From: QHXM01 sp963697975
Lineage (GTDB): Bacteria > Acidobacteriota > Blastocatellia > Pyrinomonadales > Pyrinomonadaceae
Reading direction: 5' to 3'
NCBI GenBank assembly: GCA_963697975.1
Contig: OY969111.1
Coordinates: 248,001-312,000, forward strand
Length of the DNA stretch: 64,000 bases
Every line of letters begins with the position of its first letter. The stretch's first letter is position 1. The translations under genes and the position numbers were made by a program. Of the stretch, positions 50,542-59,470 are shown piece after piece. The notes under the pieces were generated by a model. It made no database searches. It had not been told where the DNA came from and saw only the letters and a program-made list of their open reading frames with translations.

Positions 50542-52127
50542 CTACTTGCTACCCCGCTAAATGAACGGACAGGAGAAGGCTTGGGCGGTGGAAGTTCTAA
50601 GGGTTGGTAGTGTGCAAGCACCACAGCATCACCGCAATCGGGCGAGCGGCCCAGACGGTCAGGCTCGGCTATATCTTCCTTGCTCTCAACAATGATGCCG
50701 CTCGCAGAGAGCGACCAACGCGGGGCGCAAAGATCGGCGTGCAGTTCAGCGTCAGGCGGCAGTGCCAACTCATCCCCTGTCTCTGGGTCTAAGGCTTCGC
50801 GTAGCTGCCAATAGGAAGCCGCGCGGACATTGCGTAGCTTAAACTTCCCGCTCTTATCTCTGGCCTCTTTAATAACCTTGCCCGATGGACTTTTGAGGTC
50901 TGCTGATTCGGCATTGTTGATAGGCCGGACGTTAAGACCATTATCCGTTAAGATGTCCAAAGGCGACGTGCCGACGCCGATAGCGTCAATGTTGACGGAG
51001 GCATCCCCACCCCCAAGCGCGTTGACGACGAGCGCCGCCACACTCTTACCATCGGGTGTCTCCTTGCCGGGGTACTTTGCGAGCGGAGCAAACCAGTTAT
51101 CGAAGCGCGGGGAGAGAATTGTCTTGTCTTTTCCCCCTCGCGCCACATCTACGCCTAAGCAGGTCATGGGGCCGGTCGGCTTTTCGCGCTTGCGCCATCT
51201 ATCTTGCGCCATGCGTACCCACTCGGTCGGAATCACCTGCCAAGGATTGTCACCAACACTTAAGGAGAAGTCGCCATAAAGCATCTGAGAGCGTAGAGGC
51301 TCCGGCAAGCCCTGCAACAACGCCCTATAGCCCGTTTCCTCAAGATAGGGGTTGTCTGCCAAACGTGCGGGGATAAACGTGCGCGAGCGCGGCGTTATGA
51401 CCTCGCTATCGTGCATAAAAGGTTCTGGCCCATCTACCTCTATATCTTCGCCACCAATGACAGCAAACCACCTAAGTTCCCCTGGCTCGGCTGGATTCGG
51501 ATGATGTGGGTCAAGCCAAGGACTCCAATATCGGATTACCCACTGACCTTCGGCGGAACTAGGGGGATTCCCGGTCGCTACAACTCGACACCTTTGATTT
51601 GGGCTGGTGCTACGATTCCAAGCATTGACGAATCTGAATTGAGATTCGGTGAACTCCGGCAACTCATCCCAGCCATACAAATCGTGTGGACGCCCGCGAT
51701 AGTTCTCTTTGTCTTTCTCGTGTTGAATTGCCCCGAACTCGACTATGCGCCCGTCAAGTAGCCGCCAGATGTGCAGGCTTTCGTTGTAGCTGTCTTTTGC
51801 GTGCGAGATACCCTGAGTGTTGTAGATTTCCCTAGAACGCTCAATAATGCCCCGCGTGGACGGAAAGACCCGGCGGAAGATAATAGAGCGGCTGTGTTGA
51901 GTCCCGGCCATGCCTAGCAGCAAGTCAGTCTTTCCACCACCTGCCGCGCCGCCATAGAAAAGCTCGTCAGCTTCGCTTTCAAGGGCTTGGGTCTGCGGGC
52001 CGGACAAAGGTGTCCACTGAACGCCCGAAGCCCGCCCCTGAGTCGCGCCAGCCCACACACCCAAAACGGGCGGGAACATCACCTTGAGCCTTGTGGCCTC
52101 TGCTATGACTGCCGTGCTAGTTGACAT
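50538..52127 (-). CDS. Terminase large subunit
   Basis: 529 residues from the ATG at 52127, which overlaps the small subunit by 11 bases; a TTG at 52139 is in frame. ATPase: Walker A GGAAGGGKT (59-67), Walker B HDLYGWDELPE near 155, and the coupling motif VVATGNPP. Nuclease: TCLGVDVARGGKDKT (about 337-351) and NIDAIGVGTSPLD, then a final Asp-rich region (RSPDCGDAVVLAH). It translocates DNA into the prohead and cuts concatemers. Confidence 0.95.
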   Translation of the reverse strand: MSTSTAVIAEATRLKVMFPPVLGVWAGATQGRASGVQWTPLSGPQTQALESEADELFYGGAAGGGKTDLLLGMAGTQHSRSIIFRRVFPSTRGIIERSREIYNTQGISHAKDSYNESLHIWRLLDGRIVEFGAIQHEKDKENYRGRPHDLYGWDELPEFTESQFRFVNAWNRSTSPNQRCRVVATGNPPSSAEGQWVIRYWSPWLDPHHPNPAEPGELRWFAVIGGEDIEVDGPEPFMHDSEVITPRSRTFIPARLADNPYLEETGYRALLQGLPEPLRSQMLYGDFSLSVGDNPWQVIPTEWVRMAQDRWRKREKPTGPMTCLGVDVARGGKDKTILSPRFDNWFAPLAKYPGKETPDGKSVAALVVNALGGGDASVNIDAIGVGTSPLDILTDNGLNVRPINNAESADLKSPSGKVIKEARDKSGKFKLRNVRAASYWQLREALDPETGDELALPPDAELHADLCAPRWSLSASGIIVESKEDIAEPDRLGRSPDCGDAVVLAHYQPLELPPPKPSPVRSFSGVASR

Positions 52128-52800
52128 AACTGCTAACAATCGGGGCTATCTCTGGCGCGTCTCCCAACTCAGTCAAGAGCGTTTGCGCCGCTACACGCTT
52201 CTCCACTCCATCGCGTTCCATTATCCTCTGAATTGACCGCTCAACTTCCTGCCGCTTTATCTCTTCATAGTTATTCTGGCGAGGCTCTTGCTTCATTCCG
52301 AAGTTATCCCGCAACTGATTAAGAGCGTCTAAGCGGCTATACATCTCATACTCATGCGTTACCTCTTTATCAGGGTTTTTGCCTGCGCCGTTTGAGTAGT
52401 AGCGGGTCTTCACTCTGAGCTTTTTAATCAGATGGTCAGTGCCTTTATCCCTCGCCGCTTGTAGATCAAACTCGCCGTTGTCGTCTAAAACATCGGCAAG
52501 TGAAGCGGTGGCAATCTCAGCGAGTGAACCAACTATAATATCGGTGTGGATTTGCGCTCGCCTCATAGCCTCTTCTTTGCGCCTCTCTACACGCTCTAAA
52601 ATGTTAGCGTTTGATAGCAAACGTGAGGCAGTAACACGGGCAGCTTTTCGGGTCTGATTCCAACCCGCATCAATGACCGCATCCGGCCTCTTCTTGCCCT
52701 GCGCTATGTTCTCAACGAACTTATCCACTTTGTCTTTAGGGATCGTTCGCGTGCGAGGCTTTTTGATTTTTGGCTTGACAGCCTTTTTACCGCTCCCCAC
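52117..52800 (-). CDS. Terminase small subunit
   Basis: 227 residues. A basic start (KKAVKPKIKKPRTRTIPKDK) is followed by an HTH-like region KRPDAVIDAGWNQTRKAARV with TASRLLSNANILERVERRKE, the layout of the Terminase_2 family. The C-terminal half is helical and acidic. It recognises the packaging start on phage DNA. GTG start preceded by GGAGG. It opens the packaging-head module. Confidence 0.85.
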   Translation of the reverse strand: MGSGKKAVKPKIKKPRTRTIPKDKVDKFVENIAQGKKRPDAVIDAGWNQTRKAARVTASRLLSNANILERVERRKEEAMRRAQIHTDIIVGSLAEIATASLADVLDDNGEFDLQAARDKGTDHLIKKLRVKTRYYSNGAGKNPDKEVTHEYEMYSRLDALNQLRDNFGMKQEPRQNNYEEIKRQEVERSIQRIMERDGVEKRVAAQTLLTELGDAPEIAPIVSSYVN

Positions 52801-52892
52801 CCCTATCCCTCCAAAAAAGTCAAAAAATCAGCAAATTAGATTAAACGTATAACTTCCCCGCGCTGACTCGAAAGTCAATACGTGGTGAAGTG

Positions 52893-53294
52893 CTACTCGC
52901 TCAAATCTAAAACCACGAACTCGACTTGCACCGTTGCCGGAGCATTCGCGGGTGGATTGACCATCACGCTCAAATCGCCTTGCAATACTCTCGTCGTGTT
53001 GGAAGGACTGTTAGGCTGCGAAGCATTGACGTGTGCGCCGGAGTCAGGCTCAGCCAACCCTATTCCCGGTGCGCCGCCTTGAATGTATAAATCGTCATAG
53101 ACTGACTGCCCGTTCGAGTCGCTGACTTGCAGGGCAATGCCGTCAGATTGAGGTTGAACAACTGCGCCGAGATTCACGCTCGGACTGTGAAAGTACCAAT
53201 GCAGGATTGTGTACTTATCAGGAAAGCCAGCAATGGGTTGCGGGAACGAAGCGTTTTCTAGATTTAGAGTTGCGCTGATTTGTTTGAATGACAT
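52893..53294 (-). CDS. Possible virion-associated protein
   Basis: 133 residues, beta-rich: YTILHWYFHSPSVNLGAVVQ, DGIALQVSDSNGQSVYDDLY, and VQVEFVVLDLSE at the end. It follows the tail fiber gene by ten bases, suggesting a fiber-associated or chaperone role. Not recognised. Confidence 0.5.
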   Translation of the reverse strand: MSFKQISATLNLENASFPQPIAGFPDKYTILHWYFHSPSVNLGAVVQPQSDGIALQVSDSNGQSVYDDLYIQGGAPGIGLAEPDSGAHVNASQPNSPSNTTRVLQGDLSVMVNPPANAPATVQVEFVVLDLSE

Positions 53295-53303
53295 TGAGTC
53301 TCC

Positions 53304-55160
53304 TTAATTGAGTAGGGTTGCCGTGATGTTTGAATACTTATAGACGGTTGTAGCGGTCGCATCAGACGCTACCTGCGCCCAGCGCATGACGAGCGTCCCA
53401 CCGGCGTTGACTTCGACAATGATTGAGCCTTGAAGCAGTGTGGTTGCGCCCGCAAACCCAGCCGCAGACTCATCAGCAAGCGTATTTATTCCCACCACAT
53501 TTAACAGACCATCTCCATCCAAAGAATAGGTTTTCGCCTCCCCGCGCAAACCCGCCATCGTCGCAGTTCCACCGTTAAAGTCTACTTTTGCGATAGAGAC
53601 ATCACCATAAAAATAAATCTCGAAATCAATCCGATAGACCTTTCCAGTCGCAAGCGTTAAAGACAGGTGCGGGTCTGCGGTTAGAGTCGTTGTGCTTGAG
53701 CGTAAAGTGTCGGCGGTTTTATAGGCGCGAAGCATCCTTGAATCAACATACGTTTTAACAGCCTTCTGACTCGGATACTTGGTGTCACTGTTCGCAGATA
53801 GAGTGCCGTCAATATCTTTGTTGGCGACGTTCTCAGGAGTGAAGCCAAGCGCATTCTGATAGAGAGTGTCGAAGTAAGTTTTAAGCGTCGCGTTGAGATT
53901 CGCCCACGTCAGACGCTTAAGGACATTAGAAGCTGCACTATCAACTAACGGAACTTCATCTGCATCAACCGGAGTAGCTTTACTTGTCGCTGCGTGTGTA
54001 CCCGGTGCAATGATAGTTATATTCGCAGTTCCGTTGAACGCTTGGCCGTCAATAGTTCGTGAATTTTGGAGGGCTGTAGCAGTTCCCGCATTGCCGGTGA
54101 CACTCGTCTGGTCGCCGGTATTTACATTAGAAGTGTTTTGAATAACCGTGCGCTGGGCATCCGTGACGAACCTTTTGTTAGTCGAGTCCGTGATGTTGGC
54201 TGTGGTCGTGGTGTCTGCATTAGCGACATTGCCTAAGCCAAGATTCGCACGCGCAATAGCCGCGTCCACAAGGTCAGCAAGATTTGACGCCTTCGCTAAC
54301 TTCCCTGCCACTGTAGTAGTCAGCGCAGAGACGGCGGATTCATCCGTCGCCAGTTGTGCGGCAATCTCTTGGAGCGTGTCGAGATTCGCGGGCGCACTTC
54401 CCAGAAGGTCAGTGATGAGAGCATGGACAAAGGCTGTGGTCGCAAGCTGCGTGCTACTCGTCGCATTAACGGGCGTCGGCGCTGTTGGCGTCCCTGACAG
54501 GGCAGGAGAGGCTTTCGGGGCAAGCAGGGCGTCAGCATCGGCCCGCGCTGTGGCCTCTGCGTCTAACGCAGCCTGTAATCCTGAGACGGTAGAGATAGCT
54601 TGTGATCCGGTGTGATTAGACCTCGCCCGGTCTGCTGTTGAGGCAGTAGCAATAGCAGCATCTCTAGCCGTTGCTTCTGCTGCTACCGCCGTCGCTACTT
54701 CCGCATCCGTTGCGACCTCGACAAACTCTAAACCGGATTCGTCACCTTTGACCGCCGGAATCTTGCCAGCCTGTCCGGTGTAAGCATCGGGCGTATCACC
54801 TAACGCAAGGAAGTTAAATCCCTCTTGGGTAATTGGAAACGATGGTGGAATAAGTGATGCTAGTGTGGCTGTTGAGGCATTAGGGATCGCCAGCAATACA
54901 CCTCTGCCAGGACTTGTATTTAATCTCTCAGCCTGCGCTTCGATGTAGGCCGAACAGCCTTGTGGCAGATGAAAGCCTTCCAACTCTGTCACCGAGCCAT
55001 CTACTACGCGACGAATCACACCGTTGATGTCAGACGTGGCTACATGGTGCGGAGCGGCATACTGTAATTCTGAGTTGATAACCCGGTGAACATAGATAGG
55101 GGTAAGCGGCGCAACGACCGAACCCCATTTTAATGTCCCTGTGATTAAACAATCTGACAT
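53304..55160 (-). CDS. Tail fiber protein
   Basis: 618 residues. The middle holds the fiber repeat SGTPTAPTPVNATSSTQLAT TAFV-type motif (about 215-245), a coiled stretch rich in Ala/Thr/Asp, and PSQKAVKTYVDSRML, another fiber hallmark. The N-terminal part has VIRRVVDGSVTELEGFHLPQ, likely the virion-attachment part, and the C-terminal 120 residues are a beta-rich tip (YRIDFEIYFYGDVSIAKVDF). It would bind the host receptor. It lies upstream of the terminase genes, far from the tail tip genes. Confidence 0.8.
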   Translation of the reverse strand: MSDCLITGTLKWGSVVAPLTPIYVHRVINSELQYAAPHHVATSDINGVIRRVVDGSVTELEGFHLPQGCSAYIEAQAERLNTSPGRGVLLAIPNASTATLASLIPPSFPITQEGFNFLALGDTPDAYTGQAGKIPAVKGDESGLEFVEVATDAEVATAVAAEATARDAAIATASTADRARSNHTGSQAISTVSGLQAALDAEATARADADALLAPKASPALSGTPTAPTPVNATSSTQLATTAFVHALITDLLGSAPANLDTLQEIAAQLATDESAVSALTTTVAGKLAKASNLADLVDAAIARANLGLGNVANADTTTTANITDSTNKRFVTDAQRTVIQNTSNVNTGDQTSVTGNAGTATALQNSRTIDGQAFNGTANITIIAPGTHAATSKATPVDADEVPLVDSAASNVLKRLTWANLNATLKTYFDTLYQNALGFTPENVANKDIDGTLSANSDTKYPSQKAVKTYVDSRMLRAYKTADTLRSSTTTLTADPHLSLTLATGKVYRIDFEIYFYGDVSIAKVDFNGGTATMAGLRGEAKTYSLDGDGLLNVVGINTLADESAAGFAGATTLLQGSIIVEVNAGGTLVMRWAQVASDATATTVYKYSNITATLLN

Positions 55161-55166
55161 TTACTT

Positions 55167-55373
55167 TTACCCCACCACAGCAACGCCCCTACCGATTAAA
55201 GCGGCGCTAACGCTAAGACCCTCGAAACATTTTGAGCAAAGAGAAGCCTTAACGCCTTGCTCCGTTACATCGCCCGTGATTTCCAAGACATAAACAGGCT
55301 GCTGTGTGGTCGCTTTTTCGCAGGCTGTGCATAAGTCGTGCGTGCCGCCTATGGCCTTATCAATCCAAATCAT
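55167..55373 (-). CDS. Small zinc-ribbon phage protein
   Basis: 68 residues with CTACEKA and CSKCFEG, a four-Cys ribbon. Between the membrane-protein genes and the tail fiber gene. Function unknown. Confidence 0.55.
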   Translation of the reverse strand: MIWIDKAIGGTHDLCTACEKATTQQPVYVLEITGDVTEQGVKASLCSKCFEGLSVSAALIGRGVAVVG

Positions 55374-55412
55374 TCAAATTCACCCCGCCCCTTACCTCAC
55401 CCACAAAACTTT

Positions 55413-55862
55413 TCACCGCCTCAGCGCGAAGAAAATAGTTATCAGCGCACCAATCAAACCTACTGCCGCTATGAGGATTTTCCATCCTGCATCCAATCCG
55501 CTTGACCTTCCCTGCTGAGAAGAAACGTAGCTGACCACCGGGCCAATAGTTGCCTCAATCTTTCCGACCGCTGCCGCCACATCGTCTTTAGTCGCGTAGA
55601 GAACTCGCTCGCGGTTGATTTGCTCTCGCAGTTCATTGGCCTTCTCATCCTTATAGGTCTGGATTTCACGGGCTAGTTGCAGGGCATCTCTGTCGCCCTG
55701 CTCTTTAATCTTGAGCGCCTTCTCTTTTTCAATGTTGACCTCTGTGTAGCGACGATCACGCTCAAGCTGTAGTTCCTTATCGGCGGCTCTCAGAGCAAGC
55801 AGATGGACTCGCAGGGTATCCGTCGTCCATCCAGAAACGTCTTTCTCGGTTTCTCCGCTCAT
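55413..55862 (-). CDS. Coiled-coil protein with C-terminal membrane anchor
   Basis: 149 residues: a long charged coiled coil (RAADKELQLERDRRYTEVNI, YKDEKANELREQINRERVLY) and a C-terminal transmembrane helix (WKILIAAVGLIGALITIFFA) ending in ALRR. This topology is common in lysis-region or superinfection proteins of phages; it could work with the next two membrane proteins. Confidence 0.65.
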   Translation of the reverse strand: MSGETEKDVSGWTTDTLRVHLLALRAADKELQLERDRRYTEVNIEKEKALKIKEQGDRDALQLAREIQTYKDEKANELREQINRERVLYATKDDVAAAVGKIEATIGPVVSYVSSQQGRSSGLDAGWKILIAAVGLIGALITIFFALRR

Positions 55863-55883
55863 CTGGCATACTCACCGCCTGAA

Positions 55884-56273
55884 TCAATCCGTCGTACTGC
55901 CGTCATACTTAATTCCATTAAGACGCAGAACGTGATTAAGATGGGCGTTCTGTTCCGCTAACAATTTATTCGCCGCTTCAAACTTCGCCGCCTTCTCTTC
56001 CAATTCCAAACTCTCCCGTTGCTTTTCCGTCAGCGCGTGAATCAAATCAAGTAAGACTTCCGATGCGGTCTTGTTAGAACTGACATCTAAACTTCTCGCT
56101 TCGGCTAACGTCTTCTCCTTTTGGGCATCGGTCAGATCAATCTCAGCGCGCGGCTTTTTCCTGTTAAGCCAAAGACGGATGAGAGTTGCGATAAAGCCAA
56201 GAGTGCCCGCGCCCAACACATAGTTAAGGGCGGTCTGAAACCAAGTATGTGAGGTAGTGAGCGCATCCTGCAT
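55884..56273 (-). CDS. Membrane protein with coiled coil
   Basis: 129 residues from the ATG at 56273; the open frame begins at 56318 inside the previous gene. One transmembrane helix (NYVLGAGTLGFIATLIRLWL), basic NRKKPRAE, then a coiled coil with LEEKAAKFEAANKLLAEQNA. A mirror of the neighbour at 55413, with the helix at the other end. A holin-like or anchor role is possible. Confidence 0.65.
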   Translation of the reverse strand: MQDALTTSHTWFQTALNYVLGAGTLGFIATLIRLWLNRKKPRAEIDLTDAQKEKTLAEARSLDVSSNKTASEVLLDLIHALTEKQRESLELEEKAAKFEAANKLLAEQNAHLNHVLRLNGIKYDGSTTD

Positions 56274-56274
56274 C

Positions 56275-56709
56275 TCATGTTGGTCTCGTCCGGCTAACCA
56301 CCTTCGCCGCCTCGTCAATTAACGTGCGAGGCACGGCCACCATCGGCATCGGATGTTTCGCATAGAACCTCTCGCCTTCTGTGTTACCCGGCACCCTTCG
56401 CCCGAACTGGACAATTTTATCCGGCAAGCTCTCTGCTATAGATTTGGCAACGGGAAATTCCTGTGCATTCCCACCCTTGAAATGCCACGCTATTTCCTGC
56501 GCCTCTTCCGCTGTCCTGACGATGCACAGCCCTTCCATCGAGTCGCCGCATGACCATCCGAAGAGAGTAGAGAGCATCCTGATAATCCACCGTTGATAAC
56601 GTGGAAACTCAGACAATGGCCTAGCTTTCCAGACGTAGAAAGCGGTCTCTACCCCGTCCAGCGAGTGGCGAGGTAGAGATACTTCTGGTTTTCTTTGCGG
56701 CACGCCCAT
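56275..56709 (-). CDS. Phage protein, unknown
   Basis: 144 residues. FYVWKARPLSEFPRYQRWII and CGDSMEGLCIVRTAEEAQEI are the best-conserved-looking parts. It has no endolysin motif despite its place next to membrane proteins. ATG overlaps the upstream stop (TAATG). Confidence 0.55.
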   Translation of the reverse strand: MGVPQRKPEVSLPRHSLDGVETAFYVWKARPLSEFPRYQRWIIRMLSTLFGWSCGDSMEGLCIVRTAEEAQEIAWHFKGGNAQEFPVAKSIAESLPDKIVQFGRRVPGNTEGERFYAKHPMPMVAVPRTLIDEAAKVVSRTRPT

Positions 56710-56861
56710 TAACGACCTCTGCCGGGATTTTGCGGATCGCCTTCCTCGTCTTCGTCCGGCGGTGGAGGTGGCGGGTCAGGTTGGTCAATCGGGTCAGCCT
56801 GTGGCTCTACGGGATGCTCTGGATGTTCCGGCTTCTCGTGCTTATCTTTCTTTACGCTCAT
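56709..56861 (-). CDS. Pro-rich acidic small protein
   Basis: 50 residues from the ATG at 56861, set by AAGGAG. Low complexity: KHEKPEHPEHPVEPQADPID, then six prolines and an acidic stretch (DEDEEGDPQNPGRGR). It is likely disordered. May bind a partner through the Pro run. Confidence 0.5.
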   Translation of the reverse strand: MSVKKDKHEKPEHPEHPVEPQADPIDQPDPPPPPPDEDEEGDPQNPGRGR

Positions 56862-56990
56862 ATTAATCTCCTTCACAAATCGGATTTCTGCGGGTGGCTC
56901 TTTAGCCTCCATTTCTTTACCTTGCCTTTTCCGTCGCGTAGAATCTGCGACCGATGGGGCAAAGTTCTATGGCCTTTGCTCTGTCACGGG

Positions 56991-57179
56991 TCAGGCGGCG
57001 TTAGCGCGTCGTCTGGCCCAGCCTTTAACTAGCCCACGCCACGCCGCTTTAACCTGATAGCGAACTTGGCATGGTAAACAAAACCAGATGAACCAGCGAC
57101 CAACGGGAACTAAGGCCCCGCGCCGATGCTTGCCGCAGTTCTCGCAGAACGTACAAACTGAAACTTGTATGGTTGGCAT
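56991..57179 (-). CDS. Small zinc-ribbon phage protein
   Basis: 62 residues with CTFCENC (9-15) and CLPC (34-37), then a basic amphipathic helix (RYQVKAAWRGLVKGWARRRA). Likely nucleic-acid binding. Function unknown. Confidence 0.5.
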   Translation of the reverse strand: MPTIQVSVCTFCENCGKHRRGALVPVGRWFIWFCLPCQVRYQVKAAWRGLVKGWARRRANAA

Positions 57180-57220
57180 ATGCCCTCCGGTTTACTTCTT
57201 CGCTTCTGCCTCAAGTGCCT

Positions 57221-57694
57221 TCACTTTTTGATTCCAACCAACTCTTCAAGCTGTCGCACGTCTTCCTCGCGCAACCTATTCAAGTCAGGCGGCGATGGTG
57301 CTGAATCACCCACGAGACTCGCGCTATCTGGAATGCTCAAAAGTTTGCGAATCGCAGAGGCGAACTTTCCAAACCAACCATCAACAGGGATGAGGCTTTC
57401 GACTTCGCTGAATGCAGCAAGGAATGCGCCCCATGTACCTTTACCGTCCTTATAGGCTTCGTATGCCTTACCAGCCGCCGTCACAGCCCGTTTAGCGATT
57501 CTTTTCTGCTCTGGACTGATGGGTAGTTTGTCTATCTGCTGGGGAGAGGCAGAGAAGGCAACCAGAGCGCGGACAGCCAACTCTTGAGCTTGTTTGGATA
57601 TTTCCTTACAGCCGGTGTTGCCCATCGTGAAGGACAGGCCAGTTATTAGTAGAACGAGAGCGAGGATGGTTGAGAGAAGTGATTTACGTTTCAT
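57221..57694 (-). CDS. Phage lipoprotein-like secreted protein
   Basis: 157 residues. MKRKSLLSTILALVLLITGL is a signal peptide, followed by MGNTGC, which may be a lipobox with the Cys at 29. The mature part is helical (EQKRIAKRAVTAAGKAYEAY) with a Pro-rich segment. In a lysis region a small lipoprotein can be an outer-membrane spanin, but the usual Pro-rich short form is not obvious here. Confidence 0.6.
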   Translation of the reverse strand: MKRKSLLSTILALVLLITGLSFTMGNTGCKEISKQAQELAVRALVAFSASPQQIDKLPISPEQKRIAKRAVTAAGKAYEAYKDGKGTWGAFLAAFSEVESLIPVDGWFGKFASAIRKLLSIPDSASLVGDSAPSPPDLNRLREEDVRQLEELVGIKK

Positions 57695-57711
57695 AAACTA
57701 TCCTTTCTGGA

Positions 57712-57924
57712 TTATTGAACTGAAACAACGGTGATTGGCGCGACTGTTATCTTCAAATCACCGCCAAGTGGCTGTAAGAGACCGTGCAACTTTTCGCCTA
57801 ATGCCTTAACGTCTTTGCGCCGCTTACCAGTGGCGGAGAATTTAACGGTAACGAGAAACCCGTCTTCATCGCACAGGGGGCGTATCGCTCCGTTTTCAAG
57901 TAAGTGGCCTGCGATTCGTTTCAT
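57712..57924 (-). CDS. Small beta-rich phage protein
   Basis: 70 residues: DEDGFLVTVKFSATGKRRKD, KALGEKLHGLLQPLGGDL, KITVAPITVVSVQ. The start overlaps the previous stop (ATGA). Not recognised. Confidence 0.5.
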   Translation of the reverse strand: MKRIAGHLLENGAIRPLCDEDGFLVTVKFSATGKRRKDVKALGEKLHGLLQPLGGDLKITVAPITVVSVQ

Positions 57925-58304
57925 AAATTCTCCTGCTTTGCGTTGGCGTTCGCGCTCTCGCGCGCCGCAATGACCTGCCCCAATGCCGTAGCCTTTGCCG
58001 CCGACACTTCACCACGCACCTTGATATAAGCTCTCGTGATGAACGTGACCATTGCCAGATACCCCATCGGTAAGGCATCGGATAAGAGTTCGATTAGTTG
58101 ATTACGGAAGGTGCTGGCCTGTTCGTCTGACAGATAGCCCTTCTTGGCAATGAAGGTGAAGACTCCGGTAAAGAGTGCGCCGACGATCACAGTCGCCAAG
58201 AGAACAAAGAAAGATGAAGTGCTTTTACCATCCTTCGGTATCAGTGACTCATGTACATTAAATGAAGGAGTACCTGATGAAACTTTTTCTGTGTCGTCTG
58301 CCAT
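57921..58304 (-). CDS. Two-helix membrane protein (holin candidate)
   Basis: 127 residues. Transmembrane segments at about 31-53 (FFVLLATVIVGALFTGVFTF) and 78-96 (ALPMGYLAMVTFITRAYIKV) with an amphipathic linker. The N-terminus is polar and the C-terminus is Ala/Lys-rich. The best holin candidate in the window by topology, though no endolysin gene lies next to it. Confidence 0.6.
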   Translation of the reverse strand: MADDTEKVSSGTPSFNVHESLIPKDGKSTSSFFVLLATVIVGALFTGVFTFIAKKGYLSDEQASTFRNQLIELLSDALPMGYLAMVTFITRAYIKVRGEVSAAKATALGQVIAARESANANAKQENL

Positions 58305-58544
58305 TTACTTGCGTACCTCATTTATCATTCGGTCAATCACCTGCATGTCCCGATTAGCCTGTAACCTCGCCTCGTTCCACATCTCATAGCGAACTTCCAA
58401 ACCCTTGAAATCCTCTTGTAAATCTTTAGCAATAACATCCAGTGCCGCCAAGTCGTTTTTGACTTCACGCTGGCGTTCAAGGATGTCGCCCTGCCGACGC
58501 AGGATATTGGCGTCTTCTGTTGAACTGTTCCCTTTTGTCATCAT
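58305..58544 (-). CDS. Small coiled-coil phage protein
   Basis: 79 residues from the ATG at 58544 (or 58541). The open frame begins at 58616 but its first 24 codons overlap the terminator hairpin. The protein is nearly all helix: ILRRQGDILERQREVKNDLA, EVRYEMWNEARLQANRDMQV. First gene after the terminator at 58562-58604. Confidence 0.55.
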   Translation of the reverse strand: MMTKGNSSTEDANILRRQGDILERQREVKNDLAALDVIAKDLQEDFKGLEVRYEMWNEARLQANRDMQVIDRMINEVRK

Positions 58545-58561
58545 TGGGACACCGGAAAATG

Positions 58562-58604
58562 AAAAAGCGCCCGATTGCCCCACGATGCTGAGACAGTCGG
58601 ACGC
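58562..58604 (-). terminator. Intrinsic terminator before the membrane-protein module
   Basis: Minus strand GCGTCCGA (58604-58597) pairs with TCGGGCGC (58574-58567) with a further inner helix, followed by TTTTT (58566-58562). The outer stem and U tract match those of 35368-35404. It would separate the early minus-strand genes from the late ones. Confidence 0.75.
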
Positions 58605-58660
58605 GGTTTGCGTCAATAAGTGCGGGCGAATCAGGCTCGCGCGCTGTGCCTATAACGTGG

Positions 58661-58897
58661 CTATCTTACCACAATATTATTTGGATTCGGCAGCTTTTTC
58701 ACCTTCTTATTCTTGCCTGAACACAGTGGACAGATAGCCGTGCCTTCCTTCCTGTTAATAATCCAGCCTGCCGCACGAGCTTGCGCGCGACATCTTGAGC
58801 CGTACTCGTGGTGGAAGGTGTGCGGGAAATCGTCCCACTCGTGCGCTCCGGTACTATTGTCGCAGTACAAATCAAGGGTATAACAACCAGCCATCAT
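58661..58897 (-). CDS. Cys-rich phage protein
   Basis: 78 residues. CDNSTGAHEWDDFPHTFHHE followed by RCRAQARAAGWIINRKEGTA and CPLCSG. The pattern 'C....A...GW.......CP.C' is shared with the protein at 61085-61297 and is widespread in phage early regions. Probably a zinc-binding accessory. Confidence 0.6.
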   Translation of the reverse strand: MMAGCYTLDLYCDNSTGAHEWDDFPHTFHHEYGSRCRAQARAAGWIINRKEGTAICPLCSGKNKKVKKLPNPNNIVVR

Positions 58898-58899
58898 AA

Positions 58900-59286
58900 C
58901 TATGCCGCCTTCTCCTGCGCCTCTTCAATCCACACCTCAACTCTAGGATGTTTCGGATCGTCAAAACGTCTGGCGATAATCTCTACTATCTGGCTGTCGT
59001 TGTGAAATCCTGTGCCTTGTAGTGCGTCCAGAATCGCTTTTAATCGGTTGTCCAAGTCTCCGCTTTGTCTTGGCCGGTAAACGTCAATCCTGATACTCAC
59101 AGCGCCTTCCAGTGGCCTAAGCTTCTCAGTACGGGCGAGCATAGCAACACCTAACGCGAAGTCGCGCGCCTCTTGGGTCTTTACCATCGTTCCGCGCATG
59201 TTTCGGTAGAGCCTGTTCGTGCTAGGCGGATATGGGATGATTAACTTTTTACTTTCCTGTGTCACCTGTTCGCCTGCTCCGCTCAA
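58900..59286 (-). CDS. RusA-family Holliday junction resolvase
   Basis: 128 residues from a TTG at 59286; a GTG at 59265 is a possible start. Family traits: IIPYPPSTNRLYRNMRGTMV at the N-terminus, RPRQSGDLDNRLKAILDALQ with the catalytic Asp residues (GDLDN), and GFHNDSQIVEIIARRFDDPK with the third Asp. RusA-type enzymes cut Holliday junctions made during phage recombination and replication. It closes the early minus-strand set. Confidence 0.88.
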   Translation of the reverse strand: MSGAGEQVTQESKKLIIPYPPSTNRLYRNMRGTMVKTQEARDFALGVAMLARTEKLRPLEGAVSIRIDVYRPRQSGDLDNRLKAILDALQGTGFHNDSQIVEIIARRFDDPKHPRVEVWIEEAQEKAA

Positions 59287-59470
59287 AAATATTTCTCAAT
59301 TTCTTTTCCGGTTTCGCGCTCATCGTCCTATTGACAGTAGTAGCGGGGCGAGAGGCGAGTAATTGCCAGCCTCCCCAGAGGTCGCCGCTCCTGATAAGAG
59401 CCAAGTAGTGCGACGCTAGGCGGACGGGTAGCCCCGCGAAAATAAATTTGCTCACAGCGAAAAAAGTGCT

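Noticed and set aside
56730..57032. 100-codon plus-strand frame
   Set aside because: It is antisense to the Pro-rich and zinc-ribbon genes, which have good ribosome-binding sites and operon overlaps.
59249..59321. 24-codon ORF MSAKPEKKLRNIFERSRRTG resembling the very start of some phage integrases
   Set aside because: Only a handful of residues match, it stops at once, and it overlaps the RusA-like gene. Chance is likely.
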